DNA from: Ectobius pallidus
Lineage: Eukaryota > Arthropoda > Insecta > Blattodea > Ectobiidae
Direction of reading: 5' to 3'
Assembly: GCA_964059195.1 (NCBI GenBank)
Contig: CAXKWD010000002.1
Span: 51,176,923 to 51,240,922, forward strand
DNA length: 64,000 bases
Part shown: positions 14,533 to 25,696 of the stretch, one piece after another
Numbering within the stretch: the stretch's first letter is position 1
How the letters are laid out: each line of letters opens with the position of its first letter
The notes under the pieces: generated by a model
The model's input: the letters and a program-made list of their open reading frames with translations, nothing else
Told to the model about the DNA's origin: nothing
Database searches by the model: none
Translations under genes and position numbers: made by a program

Positions 14533-15241
14533 ATAAAAAATTCTCCCATAAAACATTTACATTACATGAAATATGTTGCCAAAAATTGAAATATCTTCTT
14601 CATGTTCATTTTGTCATATGACTAAACACATATGTATAAATATATCTTTCAAAAACCAAACTAAATTAACTAAATGATTTTCTCATTAAAAAGCCTTTCC
14701 TTTAGAAACCACACTGGTCACTGGGCAAGTCCACATAAAAGTAAATATAAACACTCTGAAGAAATTAAACAAAGGTTCGTCTTTTATAAACACTTTTCTC
14801 ATAGGATGATTTAAAAACAATATTAAATGCTCTCGCAGTAACCATCTTGTTTGCTAATAATGAAAGGAATGGGGCAAATATTTTCAGGAAACTAATACTG
14901 TAAGCTACTAATCAGAGCTTGAACAAATTCAACATAAACATCAAATATAAATCACAAGAATGACGGAAACAGAAATAATAAACAAAAGAGCTTGGACCAA
15001 TCTTTTCATTTGGTCGACCGTAGGAACTTCCTTAAACATTACATAATAAAAAAAATGATTTTAAGTCTTGTATTCTCTCTCATTTCATGAGAAATGCAAC
15101 TAAGAATCTAATAATAATGAAACAAGAATAACAAAGACAAAAATCTCTGTTAAGAAAGACTGGATACATTGTGTATCCTCAGATTTTTCCACTAGGCATT
15201 AAATATTATCAAAGATAGAATATTAATGTAATTAATAAAAA
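14533..15241 (-). promoter_or_regulatory. probable orb 3' UTR start with CPE-like U-rich motifs
   Basis: Downstream of the orb stop the minus strand has TTTTTAT motifs at 15241-15235 (about 65 bases after the stop), 15052-15046 and 14539-14533. TTTTTAT is the core cytoplasmic polyadenylation element that CPEB proteins bind, and orb mRNA is known to be regulated by Orb in Drosophila. No AATAAA occurs on the minus strand in roughly the first 2 kb after the stop; ATTAAA lies at 14359-14354, and AATAAA sites occur near 13013-12988. The UTR end is therefore undetermined, and T-rich motifs are common by chance in DNA this AT-rich. Confidence 0.35.
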
Positions 15242-15304
15242 TTCTTTGATAAACTTAACATTTTTCCAACTCCCCCGCTGTGTTGCACGATTCTCCTCAG
15301 TTGT

Positions 15305-15523
15305 TCAAAATCTGGTTCTGTTAGTGTTGAACCCAAGCATTTTTATGGACTTTGAGTTTCTCATCAGGGGTTTGTGTGTATGCATCGAGTCCATGTTGTG
15401 CTGCCACTGCCAACATCTGCGACAGAAGTAGCGGAAGCATACCATCTCACGGCAGAAGTAAGGGCCTTGTTGCAGGTTGCATGATGAACATAGGGAATCT
15501 TCAAGGTAAGGATCCACTTGTAC
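15305..15523 (-). CDS. orb: orb exon 11 (ZZ zinc-binding domain and stop)
   Basis: Residues 472-543 and TGA. Starts [15 protein letters not shown]. The cross-brace zinc ligands of the CPEB ZZ domain are all present: Cys483, 486, 495, 500, 505, 508, His513 and His521. The family ending PLMRN is followed by a species-specific basic tail of about 16 residues ([16 protein letters not shown]). Acceptor AATTCCAG at phase 0 joins [11 protein letters not shown]. Intron 10, just upstream, is 7.5 kb and filled with transposons. Confidence 0.97.
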   Translation of the reverse strand, partial: VQVDPYLEDSLCSSCNLQQGPYFCREMVCFRYFCRRCWQWQHNMDSMHTHKPLMRNSKSIKMLGFNTNRTRF

Positions 15524-16015
15524 CTGGAATTCCAATTATCTTTCAAAATATGTTTATGGTTTCCCTTACTAGTCAAGCAAAAAGTTATAATAAATTGTTT
15601 GAAGCAAGAAATTCATAAGGCAGATGTAGAGATCCCAACTGAATCAGAAAGTCAGACTGAAGTAAACTTCTATCCATTTGAGTTGTGGGATCAAAATGCA
15701 TTTGAGTGTGTTATGGTCTATAACAAGTAATAACTTCTGTAAGAACTATTAGATCTAGTAAATAGAGCAAAATATTAAACATATAATTATGTTAAAATTT
15801 TTTAAAATAAGTCACAAGTGAACATATACTTGACCCTTATTTTGCACATTTCCATAGTCAATTGAGGTATGGAATCATTTTCTGGAGGTCTTCAAATTCT
15901 GAAAAAAAGTTTTCACGATCCAAAAAGAGCGGTGCAAATAATGTGGAGTAAATCAACATACATCCTGTCGAGATCTGTTCAGGACATTGGGAATTCTAAC
16001 TTTCCTCACACACAT

Positions 16016-16021
<6 letters not shown>

Positions 16022-16087
<66 letters not shown>
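16022..16087. repeat. (TA)n microsatellite
   Basis: About 33 uninterrupted TA units preceded by a short CA/TA mix at 16008-16021. It abuts the left terminal repeat of the 16088-17360 element, which appears to have inserted into a TA array. Confidence 0.97.
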
Positions 16088-16089
<2 letters not shown>

Positions 16090-17360
16090 GTGATTCTTCA
16101 AATACGGGAAAATTTGCGTTCCGGAGTGATATTTCCCTTCAAATTCAACTTTAAAAAAAATTAAAATAAAAGTTTGTTTCTACTACTTCCATACTACAAC
16201 TATCAGTTTGAAATGTCACTAACTTTAAATTCTGATATTCCAAAATCGAATTTAATTCAATGAAATGTCATCCACATGCCCTGTCCCAAACCTCGGTTTT
16301 GTATATTCTAATGCATTTTTCCACAAAACAAAATGTTATTTCCTTTTCAACTTTTTTCCTGTCAATGAGTATGAATGGGTGAAGAATATTAACCCCTACA
16401 AAATAAAATGAAATAAAATTGTCACCCCACCTAATGAACATAAAGAATGTCCCAAGGGTTTTTGGTCATCCACATGACTGAAAAGAATGGAATTTTTTCT
16501 GCAGAAATGAGAAATTTGTAAAACTGGCAACAGTGTTAGAAAGCCAATAGGGCAGCTTGTGGTTGAATTGTAAGGTTGAATTTTGCTTGCTTACAAACAG
16601 TTTGGGATTAACAAAGGACTTTGCATCATTTTCAAGGAAAACGTTTTTATTCCCCGTCATTAACATGGCTTCTAGAAAGTAGGCAGAAAGTGAATATTAA
16701 TTAATTTTGATTATGCACTATGATAAACCTTCCAATTCAAAGTACCTGACTGAAGTTGAGCCTACAGAGGTTTAGAAATGGCTTGGTGAGACCACTTAAA
16801 CTCCTTTTTTGTCATCCACATGCCTGATTTTTGTGTCATCCACATGTCTCATGAAGGGGTATGTGGATGACTCGCAAGTCATGTAGATGATAAATGTAGG
16901 ATACTATTGTGTTTGCGGCGTCTGTGACCTGTACTTAAGATCTTAAAACTGATTAAATGAATTTCTGCTTGATTCCCCCCTCCCCCAAAACCATAAAAAC
17001 AGAGTCTCGTTAAAATTACATTAATTCCGGAGTATGCACACAGATTTGAAAATTTGATGCAAAATCAACTGAAGTATGCTGAGAAAAATATGAAATCACA
17101 TAAAGAAAAGCAGATTGTTGCCAAAGTTAGTCATTAATGTGGCCTTCTGCCATCCACATGTACACGGATGTCATCCACATGGCTTTAAAAAAATAAAGAA
17201 ATAAAAATAAATAAAAATATATACATTTAAGCTCTGCTGGTGTCATATTATAATCAAGTAACCCCTGAAGTATTTTTGTGATTTTTTTGAGATTTTTTAA
17301 ACAAAGTAAAAAATTTGGATTTTACACACTCCAAATTTTCCCGTATTTGAAGAATCACCC
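16088..17360. mobile_element. DNA transposon with 29-bp TIRs and internal GTCATCCACATG repeats
   Basis: The ends are a perfect 29-bp inverted repeat, GGGTGATTCTTCAAATACGG... at 16088-16116 and 17332-17360. Inside, the 12-mer GTCATCCACATG occurs exactly at 16267, 16465, 16811, 16835 and 17170, with near matches at 17149 (plus), 16860 and 16880 (minus). There is no convincing transposase; the longest frame (16466-16666, minus, 66 codons) is unrecognised. TA-rich sequence lies on both sides, so the target duplication cannot be read. It sits in orb intron 10. Superfamily unassigned; probably nonautonomous. Confidence 0.85.
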
Positions 17361-17371
17361 ATATACCTAGG

Positions 17372-17375
<4 letters not shown>

Positions 17376-17403
<28 letters not shown>
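17376..17403. repeat. (TA)n microsatellite
   Basis: A TA run just right of the element ending at 17360, plausibly the other half of the same array that the element split. Confidence 0.95.
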
Positions 17404-17407
<4 letters not shown>

Positions 17408-18001
17408 TATAAACTAAATGGGCATAATCTCTCAATGAACAACAGCATCATAATCATAACAAACTAGACAATGACTTGCATGCCCAAAGCATCGGAACAA
17501 ATACTGTATTACAAAGTTGAGTTTACTATTCTGGTATAAAGTTATTTAATAAATTACTTACGACTGTGAATTCCACAGAAAACATTAAAATGTTTAAAAA
17601 GAGGCTAAGATGCTTCCTAGCTATGTCAATGGAAAGTCTACCGATAGGGAGCATGATATTAACTATGGGGGCTGTCATTGAATTCCTAAAGGGTTTGAGA
17701 CAAAGTTTGACTAGCACTTGAAAAGTCAGGCTCACTCTGTTCTCTCTTGACTAGCGAAGGTAACGGTCGAGTTGGGAGGATCCATTTAAATTGTCAAGTA
17801 CATCCTTCAAATAAATTGATCAGTGAACAATAACTTTGAAATCACAGAGGAAAATTTCAGCACAGCAACTGGGTTTCATGAACTTTAATCGTGGATAAAA
17901 ATTTAAACATTTTAACTTTAACAATTACAATCAAATATTTTATAATTCTTGCTTCTATATGGGGATATTTATTCAAATGTTTCCTGCTATTACAATAATG
18001 A

Positions 18002-18053
18002 CAATCACAGTTCGAGGTTTTAACACCCAATCACAGTTCGAGGTTTTAACACC
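18002..18053. repeat. 26-bp tandem duplication
   Basis: Two adjacent identical copies of a 26-base unit beginning CAATCACAGTTCGAGG. A simple local duplication inside orb intron 10. Confidence 0.9.
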
Positions 18054-18129
18054 TCTAAGCAGTTGCTGAATGCTGTGTGAAGGGTATCACTCATCGAGAA
18101 GGTCTTGAATCAACCCGTTACTATACTAT

Positions 18130-18985
18130 TTTCACTTTAAGTTCAAAGTAGATGTAAACAAACTCGAAAGTACCACTCCGCCGAGCATGTGACAAACCAT
18201 GTGGAGTTTTACCCGCCATGGAATGAGGATTTGTGTGTATTCCAGTGTTCTCAATAGTACTTTTAAAATATTTTTTATGGCATGCACCATTGTTGAAAAA
18301 TGTGATATTTATTTTGAAAAGATCGATACATCTGTACAAAATTAGGCTTAATATTAGTATTTAAGAAAGTCATAAATAGTTAACAAGAAGATATTAACGA
18401 GTATAAAAAATTACTCTCAGTTTGCAATGTTGGCTGCCCACTTCAGAGGCGTTTCCTTGTTGAATTCATGAATTTCTGTTTGTAACCGCCCCAATCCTAT
18501 CAGAGCTGTAAGTTACATTTAACTTTTGACGAAATTTCTAGCACACGACTTTCTTGTCCTCACGTACGTGTTGTAAAACAGATATAAATAAATAAATGAA
18601 CGCATATTCAGCAGGTCTTACCAAGTTATTGGGAAGGGACTGTGGCAAGTTCATTCCAAGATGGCGTACTTGAGCATTCACACAGCTGTCGTAAACGCCT
18701 ACAATTTACATCTGTTGTAACGGTTTAATTAGTTCACTTAGTTATTATGCGTCATGAAAACCTGATCAAATTAATTTTGTTTCATATACAGATCTGCTTC
18801 AGAAACGTGTTTTTAAATTTCACTGCACGAAAATAGCTACAAAAAGGTACGGTTTGAACCGAACTATTTTATTAAGAGCAAGAGTATGCATACAAAGCAG
18901 CAAAAGTTACAGTTCGTCCACTAGCCAATGAGGCGCTACCTTGTCACGTGGCTTTGTTTACATCTACTTTGAACTTAAAGTGAAA
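18130..18985. mobile_element. 856-bp TIR element (MITE-like)
   Basis: A perfect 33-bp inverted repeat, TTTCACTTTAAGTTCAAAGT... at 18130-18162 and 18953-18985, with weaker inverted similarity continuing both outward (TATACTA/TAGTATA) and inward. No transposase reading frame is recognisable. The target duplication is not clear, so the family is unassigned. Confidence 0.8.
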
Positions 18986-19212
18986 TTAGTATAAGTAGTA
19001 ATAAGCCAAAACATGTAAGAAGGAAATCCCTCTGTATGAAAGCAGAACCTTTATGAGGAAGAATGCTGTGTGCTGAATGCTGTGAATCTTGAGACATGGG
19101 AAAGAAAGCAGGATGTATTGATAAATTAAAGTCATATTGATGGTACTGACATACTGAAGTGTGAAAACTCTACATCAACGATATGTACAATTAAAAATAT
19201 CTTGAAGATATA

Positions 19213-19935
19213 TCTACTCTTATACAATTCAACGGCCCTAAATAGCGTGCTTGCTCGCCCGCTTCGTGAGACATCGGGTATACTCGGCGATGTTCGTCTC
19301 TCGCAGTCTAAACTTTCATGACGACTACAAAATTAGGAAGGAAAACCGTTTCTTTATTATATAAGACCTAAGTGAAATGAACACAATGAACAAACATTCT
19401 AATTTTATTTTTACTTACAAATTTCATAGCTCTGAACCACAAACATTTTTAATAATCTACCAGTGTAATTTTATTAAAAATCCTGAAGTCAATGAATAAT
19501 GGCGGGCGAAGCCGGGGGCAACAGCTGTAAAATATTGATGGTTTTATCTCTTGAAATATCGCTGATAATAATAATCCAAACAAACCATTCCTTCCCTTGA
19601 AACATTATATAATTTCTGAAAATTACACTGAATTGATAAAATAAAATTCACATCATATTCATGTCAATAAACAGTTGAGAAACAATACGTATTGTGTGTT
19701 CACAGGTTCTTTGGAACTGCATAATCGATTCTGATATAGTTTTCCCAGGGGGCGCTTTCATGTCGTGGAATGTACTCTAAAGCAGGAATTTTAGCTGTTT
19801 CATTAATTATTAATGGCTTAGTTTATGAATGATTCGCGTGCAAGTGTTAATAAATATAATGCTTTAATAATTATTATACTCTTAATTTTTAATTTTTTTA
19901 AAAATTATCGTGGCAAAGCCACGGGCACCTCCTAG
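19213..19935 (+). mobile_element. Helitron-like element
   Basis: The 3' end has a short hairpin CGTGGC-AAA-GCCACG followed by GGCACCTCCTAG and then T, the Helitron pattern of a terminal hairpin about 10 bases before CTAG, with no inverted repeats. A TC start (TCTACTCTTATACA) at 19213 is preceded by A, so insertion between A and T fits. A second similar G/C-rich hairpin (GGCGGGCGAAGCC) lies internally at 19501-19513 and may be another, nested end. No Rep/helicase coding remains. The 3' end is more certain than the 5' end. Confidence 0.6.
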
Positions 19936-20509
19936 TATCAATACATTTTTATGATCATCAGTAATTTGTAATTAAAACTACATGGCCATCGTCAGTGAAG
20001 GAAGTGGGGAAAAATCCAGAGCTGGTACGCTATCCCAAAATTTTTCCCTATCATACCTAAATTTAAAAATGCACATTCCCTCCCTTGCAACATTAACCAT
20101 ATGATATGCAGGATATCTGATATACACTTGGTGGTGTTTTTAAGTAACTTCCTCCATGAGTACCCAACCCTGGTTTATAAAATATTTCCAAGTAGGAGCA
20201 CAACACAAGACTACAACATCTTGTACTGTTGATTGACAGACCTTTATTTATTTCATGGTCACGGAAACCATCAATAACGGCCGTGGGTGTCGATATATTA
20301 ACCACTTGCCATCTGCCATCTGTCTATGGTAGATGAGCAGCGGTCGGGTGGCAGGCTTAGAACTTTCATGGATGTAGCGCCACGGAGTTTAGTTTATTAA
20401 TTTGTTACACGTGCACTAAATGAGGCCTGAATTACATGGATTTCACGTGTTGAAAAAAGAAAAAGAAAAAAAAACTCAAAGTATATTTCTACCCAGGAAG
20501 AATGGAATA

Positions 20510-21440
20510 CAGTGAAACCTCTATATAACGACCATCGCTGGTTCCACAAAAAAGTGGTCTTTAAGAGGGGTGGTCTCTTAATAGGGGGAATGCATTTTTA
20601 TGTCTTGAAAGTGAAAATACAATAAAACAATACAATACAGTATGGTACAATACAGTAGGTGTCTTATGTAACACACAGTTGATTATTACTTACTTGTAAC
20701 GTATTTAAAATTTTCAGCACAACAATAAGACACTTTAATCTTTGCAGGTCAAGAACACCGAGCCTCTATTTACAGTAAACCTGGGTAATGTTTTCCAGGA
20801 AAAGAAAGACACGTCTATTTTCCCTACATTACATTTTGCTTGGTGGACAATGAAAGGGACTCGTCCAGCACGTTTCTTAGAATCGAGAATTTCAGAACCC
20901 CGTCATGTCCACTGAATAAACGTTTTCATAAGAAATAGAATTACCTCCCCCCCGAGTCACTGCGATCATGTAGATAATAAAGGCATGAATTCTTAAATGT
21001 ATTGAAACAAGCAGGTCAGAAGTAGGAGATTGGAATGTGTTCTTTTCACACCGTGCGCTGTACGGTACTTGTACGCTGTCTACTGTAAGGATTTTCCCAG
21101 AACGCGAAAAGAAAACAACCCAAAGCATTGTATTGAAAATTGCAGTGCCCACATCAGTATTTCTCTTCAAATGCTGATTAATGCCTATCATTTGAGTAAA
21201 TTTTTTTACGATTTTGGTCGTTATAGAAGAGTTTAACGAAGATTTTTTTTTACGATTTTGGTCGTTATAGAGGAGTTTAACGAAAATTAAACTCTGGTCG
21301 TTGGTCGGGGAGAGGGGTGGTCGTTTAATAGGGGTACAAATAACACTGGCCTTATGGGTTTTACTGTCCGTTCCAAGAAAAATTGGTCTTTAAAGGAGGT
21401 GGTCGCTAAAGAGGGGTGGTCTTTAAGACAGGTTTTACTG
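20510..21440. mobile_element. pogo/Tigger-like DNA transposon, nonautonomous
   Basis: Ends CAGTGAAACCTCTATATAAC and (reverse) CAGTAAAACCTGTCTTAAAG, each flanked by TA, typical of the pogo/Tigger group. It is 931 bp with no transposase. The subterminal regions are built of repeated GGTCGTT / GGTCTTTAA words (for example GGTCTTTAAGAGGGGTGGTC on the left and several on the right), and a block of about 45 bases containing TTTTACGATTTTGGTCGTTA is duplicated in tandem at about 21200-21290. Confidence 0.85.
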
Positions 21441-22013
21441 TATATGCATCCAAGCAACATCTACTGTCTGAAGAAAGAATTACATTCCTATACAGTTTCA
21501 GTCACGAGACTTACTGCAGTACTGCAAAATGTTAACACCTGTCCTTCAGCTAGACATACTGCCCATGGACTTGAGAACTCCTGAACGAGTTACATCACCC
21601 ATGGAAATGAAGGGGTTAAAATCAGAATACTAGAATAGATCACAAAATATTTAAAAATACATATGGCTAATTAACCCCTTGATGAAGACTTTAAATGAGT
21701 CTGATGGATAGCCACACTAAACTGCTCCGCCACGAGTCAGACTCGAGTGTACCAGAGACCAAAATATAGTTGTTGTCCTTAAGTTTTACTTATGAGTATC
21801 TAGAATGTTTTTTATTGTTTTTCAAATAAAGTATTGGTTAATTGTTAATGATGATAAAGGTCAATTCAACGACAAAGGAGGAGATGATAGGGGAGGCCTG
21901 TACATTACAAAATTTGCAGACTGTCCAAGAAATGTGACATATGGTAATCCTGATCATACACAATATCAAATATAAACGAGAGCAATAACTAACAAATACA
22001 CACTTTTATTAAT

Positions 22014-22485
22014 ACATAATATCTTGAACAACACTCACTACTTCATTAATATTCATTACTTACTAGTAACCGGTTTTCAATAGGCCCTCCCTGTCATCGT
22101 CAGCTATGTCCAACAGCCAAACATCCGTCTTTACCACCTGGTGATGATGATGTGGTTTGTTTTTCCCAATTTGTAGGCCATCACCTGGGATGTCAATATT
22201 CTGGAGCAGTTTCTGTATGAGATCTACCATGTTATTTCTATGTTTTTGTATGGGAGAAGATCTACATAAACATAACCTCCAGAATTTTAACATCCCAGGG
22301 GAGTAGGAGTTGGGCCTAATTGGGGAAACTCGTGAAACCACAACAGCATCACCAGGTGGTACATGACGGAAGTTTGGCAGCTGGACGTATCTGACGATGT
22401 TAGAGAGGTCCTATCAAAACCAGGTTAGGCCTACTAGTAAGTAATGAAAATAATAAAGCAGTAAGTGTTCTCCAAGATATTATGT
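22014..22485. mobile_element. 472-bp element with long imperfect TIRs
   Basis: About 55 bases at the left (ACATAATATCTTGAACAACA...) are mirrored at the right (...TCCAAGATATTATGT), including TTCATTACTTACTAGTA at both inner edges. The interior contains a 92-codon open frame on the minus strand (22341-22063) with a HHHH run; I do not recognise it. MITE-like; family unassigned. It lies in orb intron 10, just 3' of exon 10. Confidence 0.75.
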
Positions 22486-22979
22486 TTTAATATTGTTCCA
22501 CTTCCTTGTCTCCCATTCCAGGTGAATTTAATTCAATACACACTTCCTTATTACCAATGTTAACACCAGGTGCTCATCAGGTCATTATCCCGGTAATATA
22601 GTGGCTAAGCTGTGAAGTAGAACAAATTTTTCACTAGATTCACGCCAGTTTTCAGACTTGTTAATAATCTAAGCTATGATTGAGCTCAACCCTTGGCTCC
22701 ATCAGTTAAGTCCACGTTATAAATATAAAAAGAGTAGCCTACCTTTCTATGCAGATATTTTATTAATATCTTGATTAGACGTCCATATATATCACCCTAC
22801 ACTTACAGTATGCTCCTTCAAGCTGCCAAGTGGACAGCTGTGTAAATATGCATTTCATGATTTATGACAGATTTTAACATATTACCAAAATCACACACAA
22901 TTTGAATCTCAATCAGAATCTATCTATCGAAATGTAAGAAAGTAAAGCTATGTGAGAAAGAAGATTTGATTTACTATAC

Positions 22980-23107
22980 CTTTTTTGTAAACTTGTTTGT
23001 CTTAATCTCAATAAAGGCTGCAGCCACAGCTCGCATGTAGCTCCGTGGATTGTTGAATGTCACGCGACCAGAACCAATCGGATACTTGTACTTGTCAGTA
23101 TCAATGC
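22980..23107 (-). CDS. orb: orb exon 10 (RRM2, second half)
   Basis: Gly429 (split) to Lys471. Reads [20 protein letters not shown] (RNP1 strand GSGRVTF at 440-446), then [14 protein letters not shown] and KTNKFTKK. Completes RRM2 and the basic linker to the zinc domain. Acceptor AATTGACAG, donor GTATAG (slightly weak at +5/+6). The exon is open in only one sensible frame and aligns without gaps to vertebrate CPEB1. Confidence 0.97.
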
Positions 23108-23720
23108 CTGTCAATTAGAAGAAATGCATAATCACCATACAGAAATAGTTTACTGCAGTGGCTTGACCAATTTAGTAATGTTATGGACCTTAACATACAA
23201 GGTCACAGACTGGCCCATCTCAGGGTACGTATGCAATTTTTTCTCTTTTCACAGAGGTGAATGTTGGTAGGAATTTACTTACTCTTCACCTACAAAGAAA
23301 TACATAAAATGAACTGTAGATATACATTCATGAAACCACACAATATAGTTTCTGTTGAACATGACATAAGAATACTTTTAAAAAACCAAATAAACAAACA
23401 AAACAAAAACAAAAAAAAACAAATTATAAAAGAACAGCGCACAGATAAAACTTTTAAAGAAAGTCTTTACAAATTTTTAATTGAAAAATGTTTCTATTCT
23501 ACAGAAGTGTTTCTAGAAACCTAATTCACTTCATTTTCTCATATACTGTAATTGTATTTCATGAACAGGCTAAGTATGATACTATACTACAATATATTAT
23601 GTTACACTGCTTTGCTTTGTAATACTGTATTTTGTATTTTAGAATTTCTGTATTTATATTTATATTGACTTGTCCATTATCTTATGTAAGATAGAAGGAT
23701 GAAAATAAACTAAACAAAAA

Positions 23721-23793
23721 TCTGACACTGAACCCATGATCTTTGGCTTTCCATGCAGATGCTCTGCCATCTTGCCATCTGAGCTAGACTCAC
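23721..23793 (-). repeat. tRNA-derived SINE-like sequence
   Basis: The minus strand shows an A-box-like TCTAGCTCAGATGGCA, an acceptor-type spacer with GGCAGAGC, and a B-box-like GGGTTCAGTGTC. The order and spacing follow a tRNA, but the cloverleaf is not intact, so this is a SINE head and not a tRNA gene. The same pattern recurs at 38738, 41222 and 41403. Confidence 0.6.
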
Positions 23794-24165
23794 AGCTCCA
23801 CTTTAAAACAAAAAATAAAAAAATAAACAATAATACAAAAAAAATTATAGGAAATTTTGTCTTCTACATGCTGGCAAATAATTTTTTTTCACTAAAAGGC
23901 GCCACAAAGTTATTGATGAAAATCTGTAAAAAGTTTATTTTATTTTATTTATTTATTATTTACTGGATGAAATTCTGGGTATGAGAGAAGTCCTTGGGTC
24001 AAAACAAATTGGTTCTAATGTCAGAGATTTTAACTAATTCTTTAATCACTATACTTCCAAGTGCTGGCCAGACATAAATTGAAAAATAAAACAAATTTAA
24101 AAAGATTCCAAGCTAAAAATTAGAAAAAGGGCATTTTGTCCACATAATAGCATTAATAATCTTAC

Positions 24166-24331
24166 CAGCATATAGCACACCATCGAACAAGTCATTCATA
24201 ATTTTGGCTAATCCCTCCGCATTCATCATGCCATGCAATGCACCAACAAATACAGTCTTCTTCGCATCCAGCTTCTGTGACGAGGACTTGATGTGGTTAC
24301 TATCAGTCAGCACCCATGGAATCACTTGTAC
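24166..24331 (-). CDS. orb: orb exon 9 (RRM2, first half)
   Basis: Residues 374-428 plus one base of Gly429. Starts [20 protein letters not shown], the conserved inter-RRM signature, then RRM2 RNP2 [19 protein letters not shown] and [11 protein letters not shown]. This is near-identical to vertebrate CPEB1. The linker VIPWVL packs the two RRMs in the known CPEB fold. Acceptor TCGCTTCAG, donor GTAAGA. Confidence 0.97.
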
Positions 24332-24640
24332 CTGAAGCGAGAAAATGCAATTCTTATTAAGTACAGATCATCTCTCCCTTATCTCCCCCTTTATTTCTTC
24401 CTTCCCTAGTTCATACGTTAGGCTGTGTACATGTTGGATCAATGATACAAGATAATAGCAGGTTTGTTATGTGTGAGCTGAACAGCTGATAATAAAATGG
24501 AGTGTTCATTGAATATGTCCAACATCTCATCTTCCATCCTATCAGAAGGAATATATTCTTATTTCTACGTGTCAGTGAATTGTCCCAGATTTATAGAATA
24601 TTAACTAACTCAATAATTTATCTTGTTTATTGTGGAATAC

Positions 24641-24689
<49 letters not shown>
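24641..24689. repeat. (TAT)n microsatellite
   Basis: About 16 uninterrupted trinucleotide units in orb intron 8. Confidence 0.97.
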
Positions 24690-24845
24690 GAATTCCCAAA
24701 AATACAGAACCCTATTTTACCAGATGGCACATTAGGGTTATAGATTAAACATATATACAGAGTATACAGTAAACTACATTTACATATTACAATTTTGCAA
24801 AAACACTATTCATGAAACTAAAACAACTTTATAACTTTGCTTATT

Positions 24846-25343
24846 TCAGAAGAGACGATAGATCGGTGTAGTGAAGTCAAAATTTAGAAAATTTAAATAT
24901 AATATTAACTGATAACGTTCATGAGTAAATAATGGACAATGAAATAAGAGGTGCCAAACAGATTGGCTTTCCTCTTTGCATTTACAATTTGCAGAGGTAG
25001 AAATTTTAAATCTATGTAAGTATTCACCAAATTTCCCATGCCTTGTTAAGAATTGAGTCATAATAAAATCCGGAATCAAAAGTTTACAAGCTATTCGATC
25101 TTGTACTCTTGGGAAAAACAAATCTTTTGTTGTGCTGCCGTTATTCGTTTCTTGCCAAATCTGATCCCATTGGCTGTGCATATGTTCTCTTAATGCTTTC
25201 TTAATGAAGGATAGAGGGCATAAACTATAGGAAGTTTTAACATTTGAAGAAGCACCTAACTTAGCTAATTCATCTGCTTTCTCATGTGGAATACTATTAA
25301 TAAATATTTTACAGTTTTGTCTATGACTTCCATCAAATTGCAA
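24846..25343 (-). pseudogene. LINE ORF2 C-terminal fragment (RNase H end and tail)
   Basis: An open frame of 165 codons on the minus strand. It begins with the end of an RNase H domain (IPHEKADELAKLGASSN) and continues into the post-RNase H tail of I/R1/LOA-type LINEs: FLTRHGKFGEYLHRF, a Cys-His knuckle-like CKCKEESQSVWHLLFHCP, then ERYQLILYLN. The frame is intact over this span, but the upstream reverse transcriptase and endonuclease are absent. It is a 5'-truncated, relatively young copy in orb intron 8, in the same orientation as orb. Confidence 0.88.
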
Positions 25344-25550
25344 TGCCTATATTTCAAGCCGTGAGAAGAGCAGAGAAAATTAATTATTTCTTTTCGTCGC
25401 TATTATTTTTAATCGACACCTTTATGACTGCCCCAACATGAACATCTCAATGTTAAAGGAAGCTTCCATTCTCTCTGATGGGACAGTGCTTGTTTTTAGT
25501 ATTGTTAATCATGGCTCCAACATGTATGCAGCCCTGCAGGAGAAACTTAC

Positions 25551-25643
25551 CTCTTTTGATTTCATTTTCCTGGATGAAATTCTGTAGTACCAGTTACCTC
25601 CTCCTGTGATGTCATGTGTACAGGCTTGAAGTAGGGCTCTTAC
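25551..25643 (-). CDS. orb: orb exon 8 (RRM1 end and inter-RRM linker)
   Basis: Residues 343-373. Reads [20 protein letters not shown] then [11 protein letters not shown], matching the vertebrate [12 protein letters not shown] and YYFKMSSRRMRCKD. It completes RRM1 and begins the short linker to RRM2. A clean 93-base exon, phase 0 at both ends, with acceptor TTTTTTTCAG and donor GTAAGT. Confidence 0.95.
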
Positions 25644-25696
25644 CTGAAAAAAAATTTTCCGAACAGATCTAAGCATATATTTTTAAACATATTATA

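Noticed and set aside
15352..15618. Plus-strand frame of 88 codons
   Set aside because: Antisense to the orb ZZ exon; no independent support.
24641..24735. Poly-leucine protein (frame 24502-24735)
   Set aside because: Artefact of translating the TAT/ATT microsatellite.
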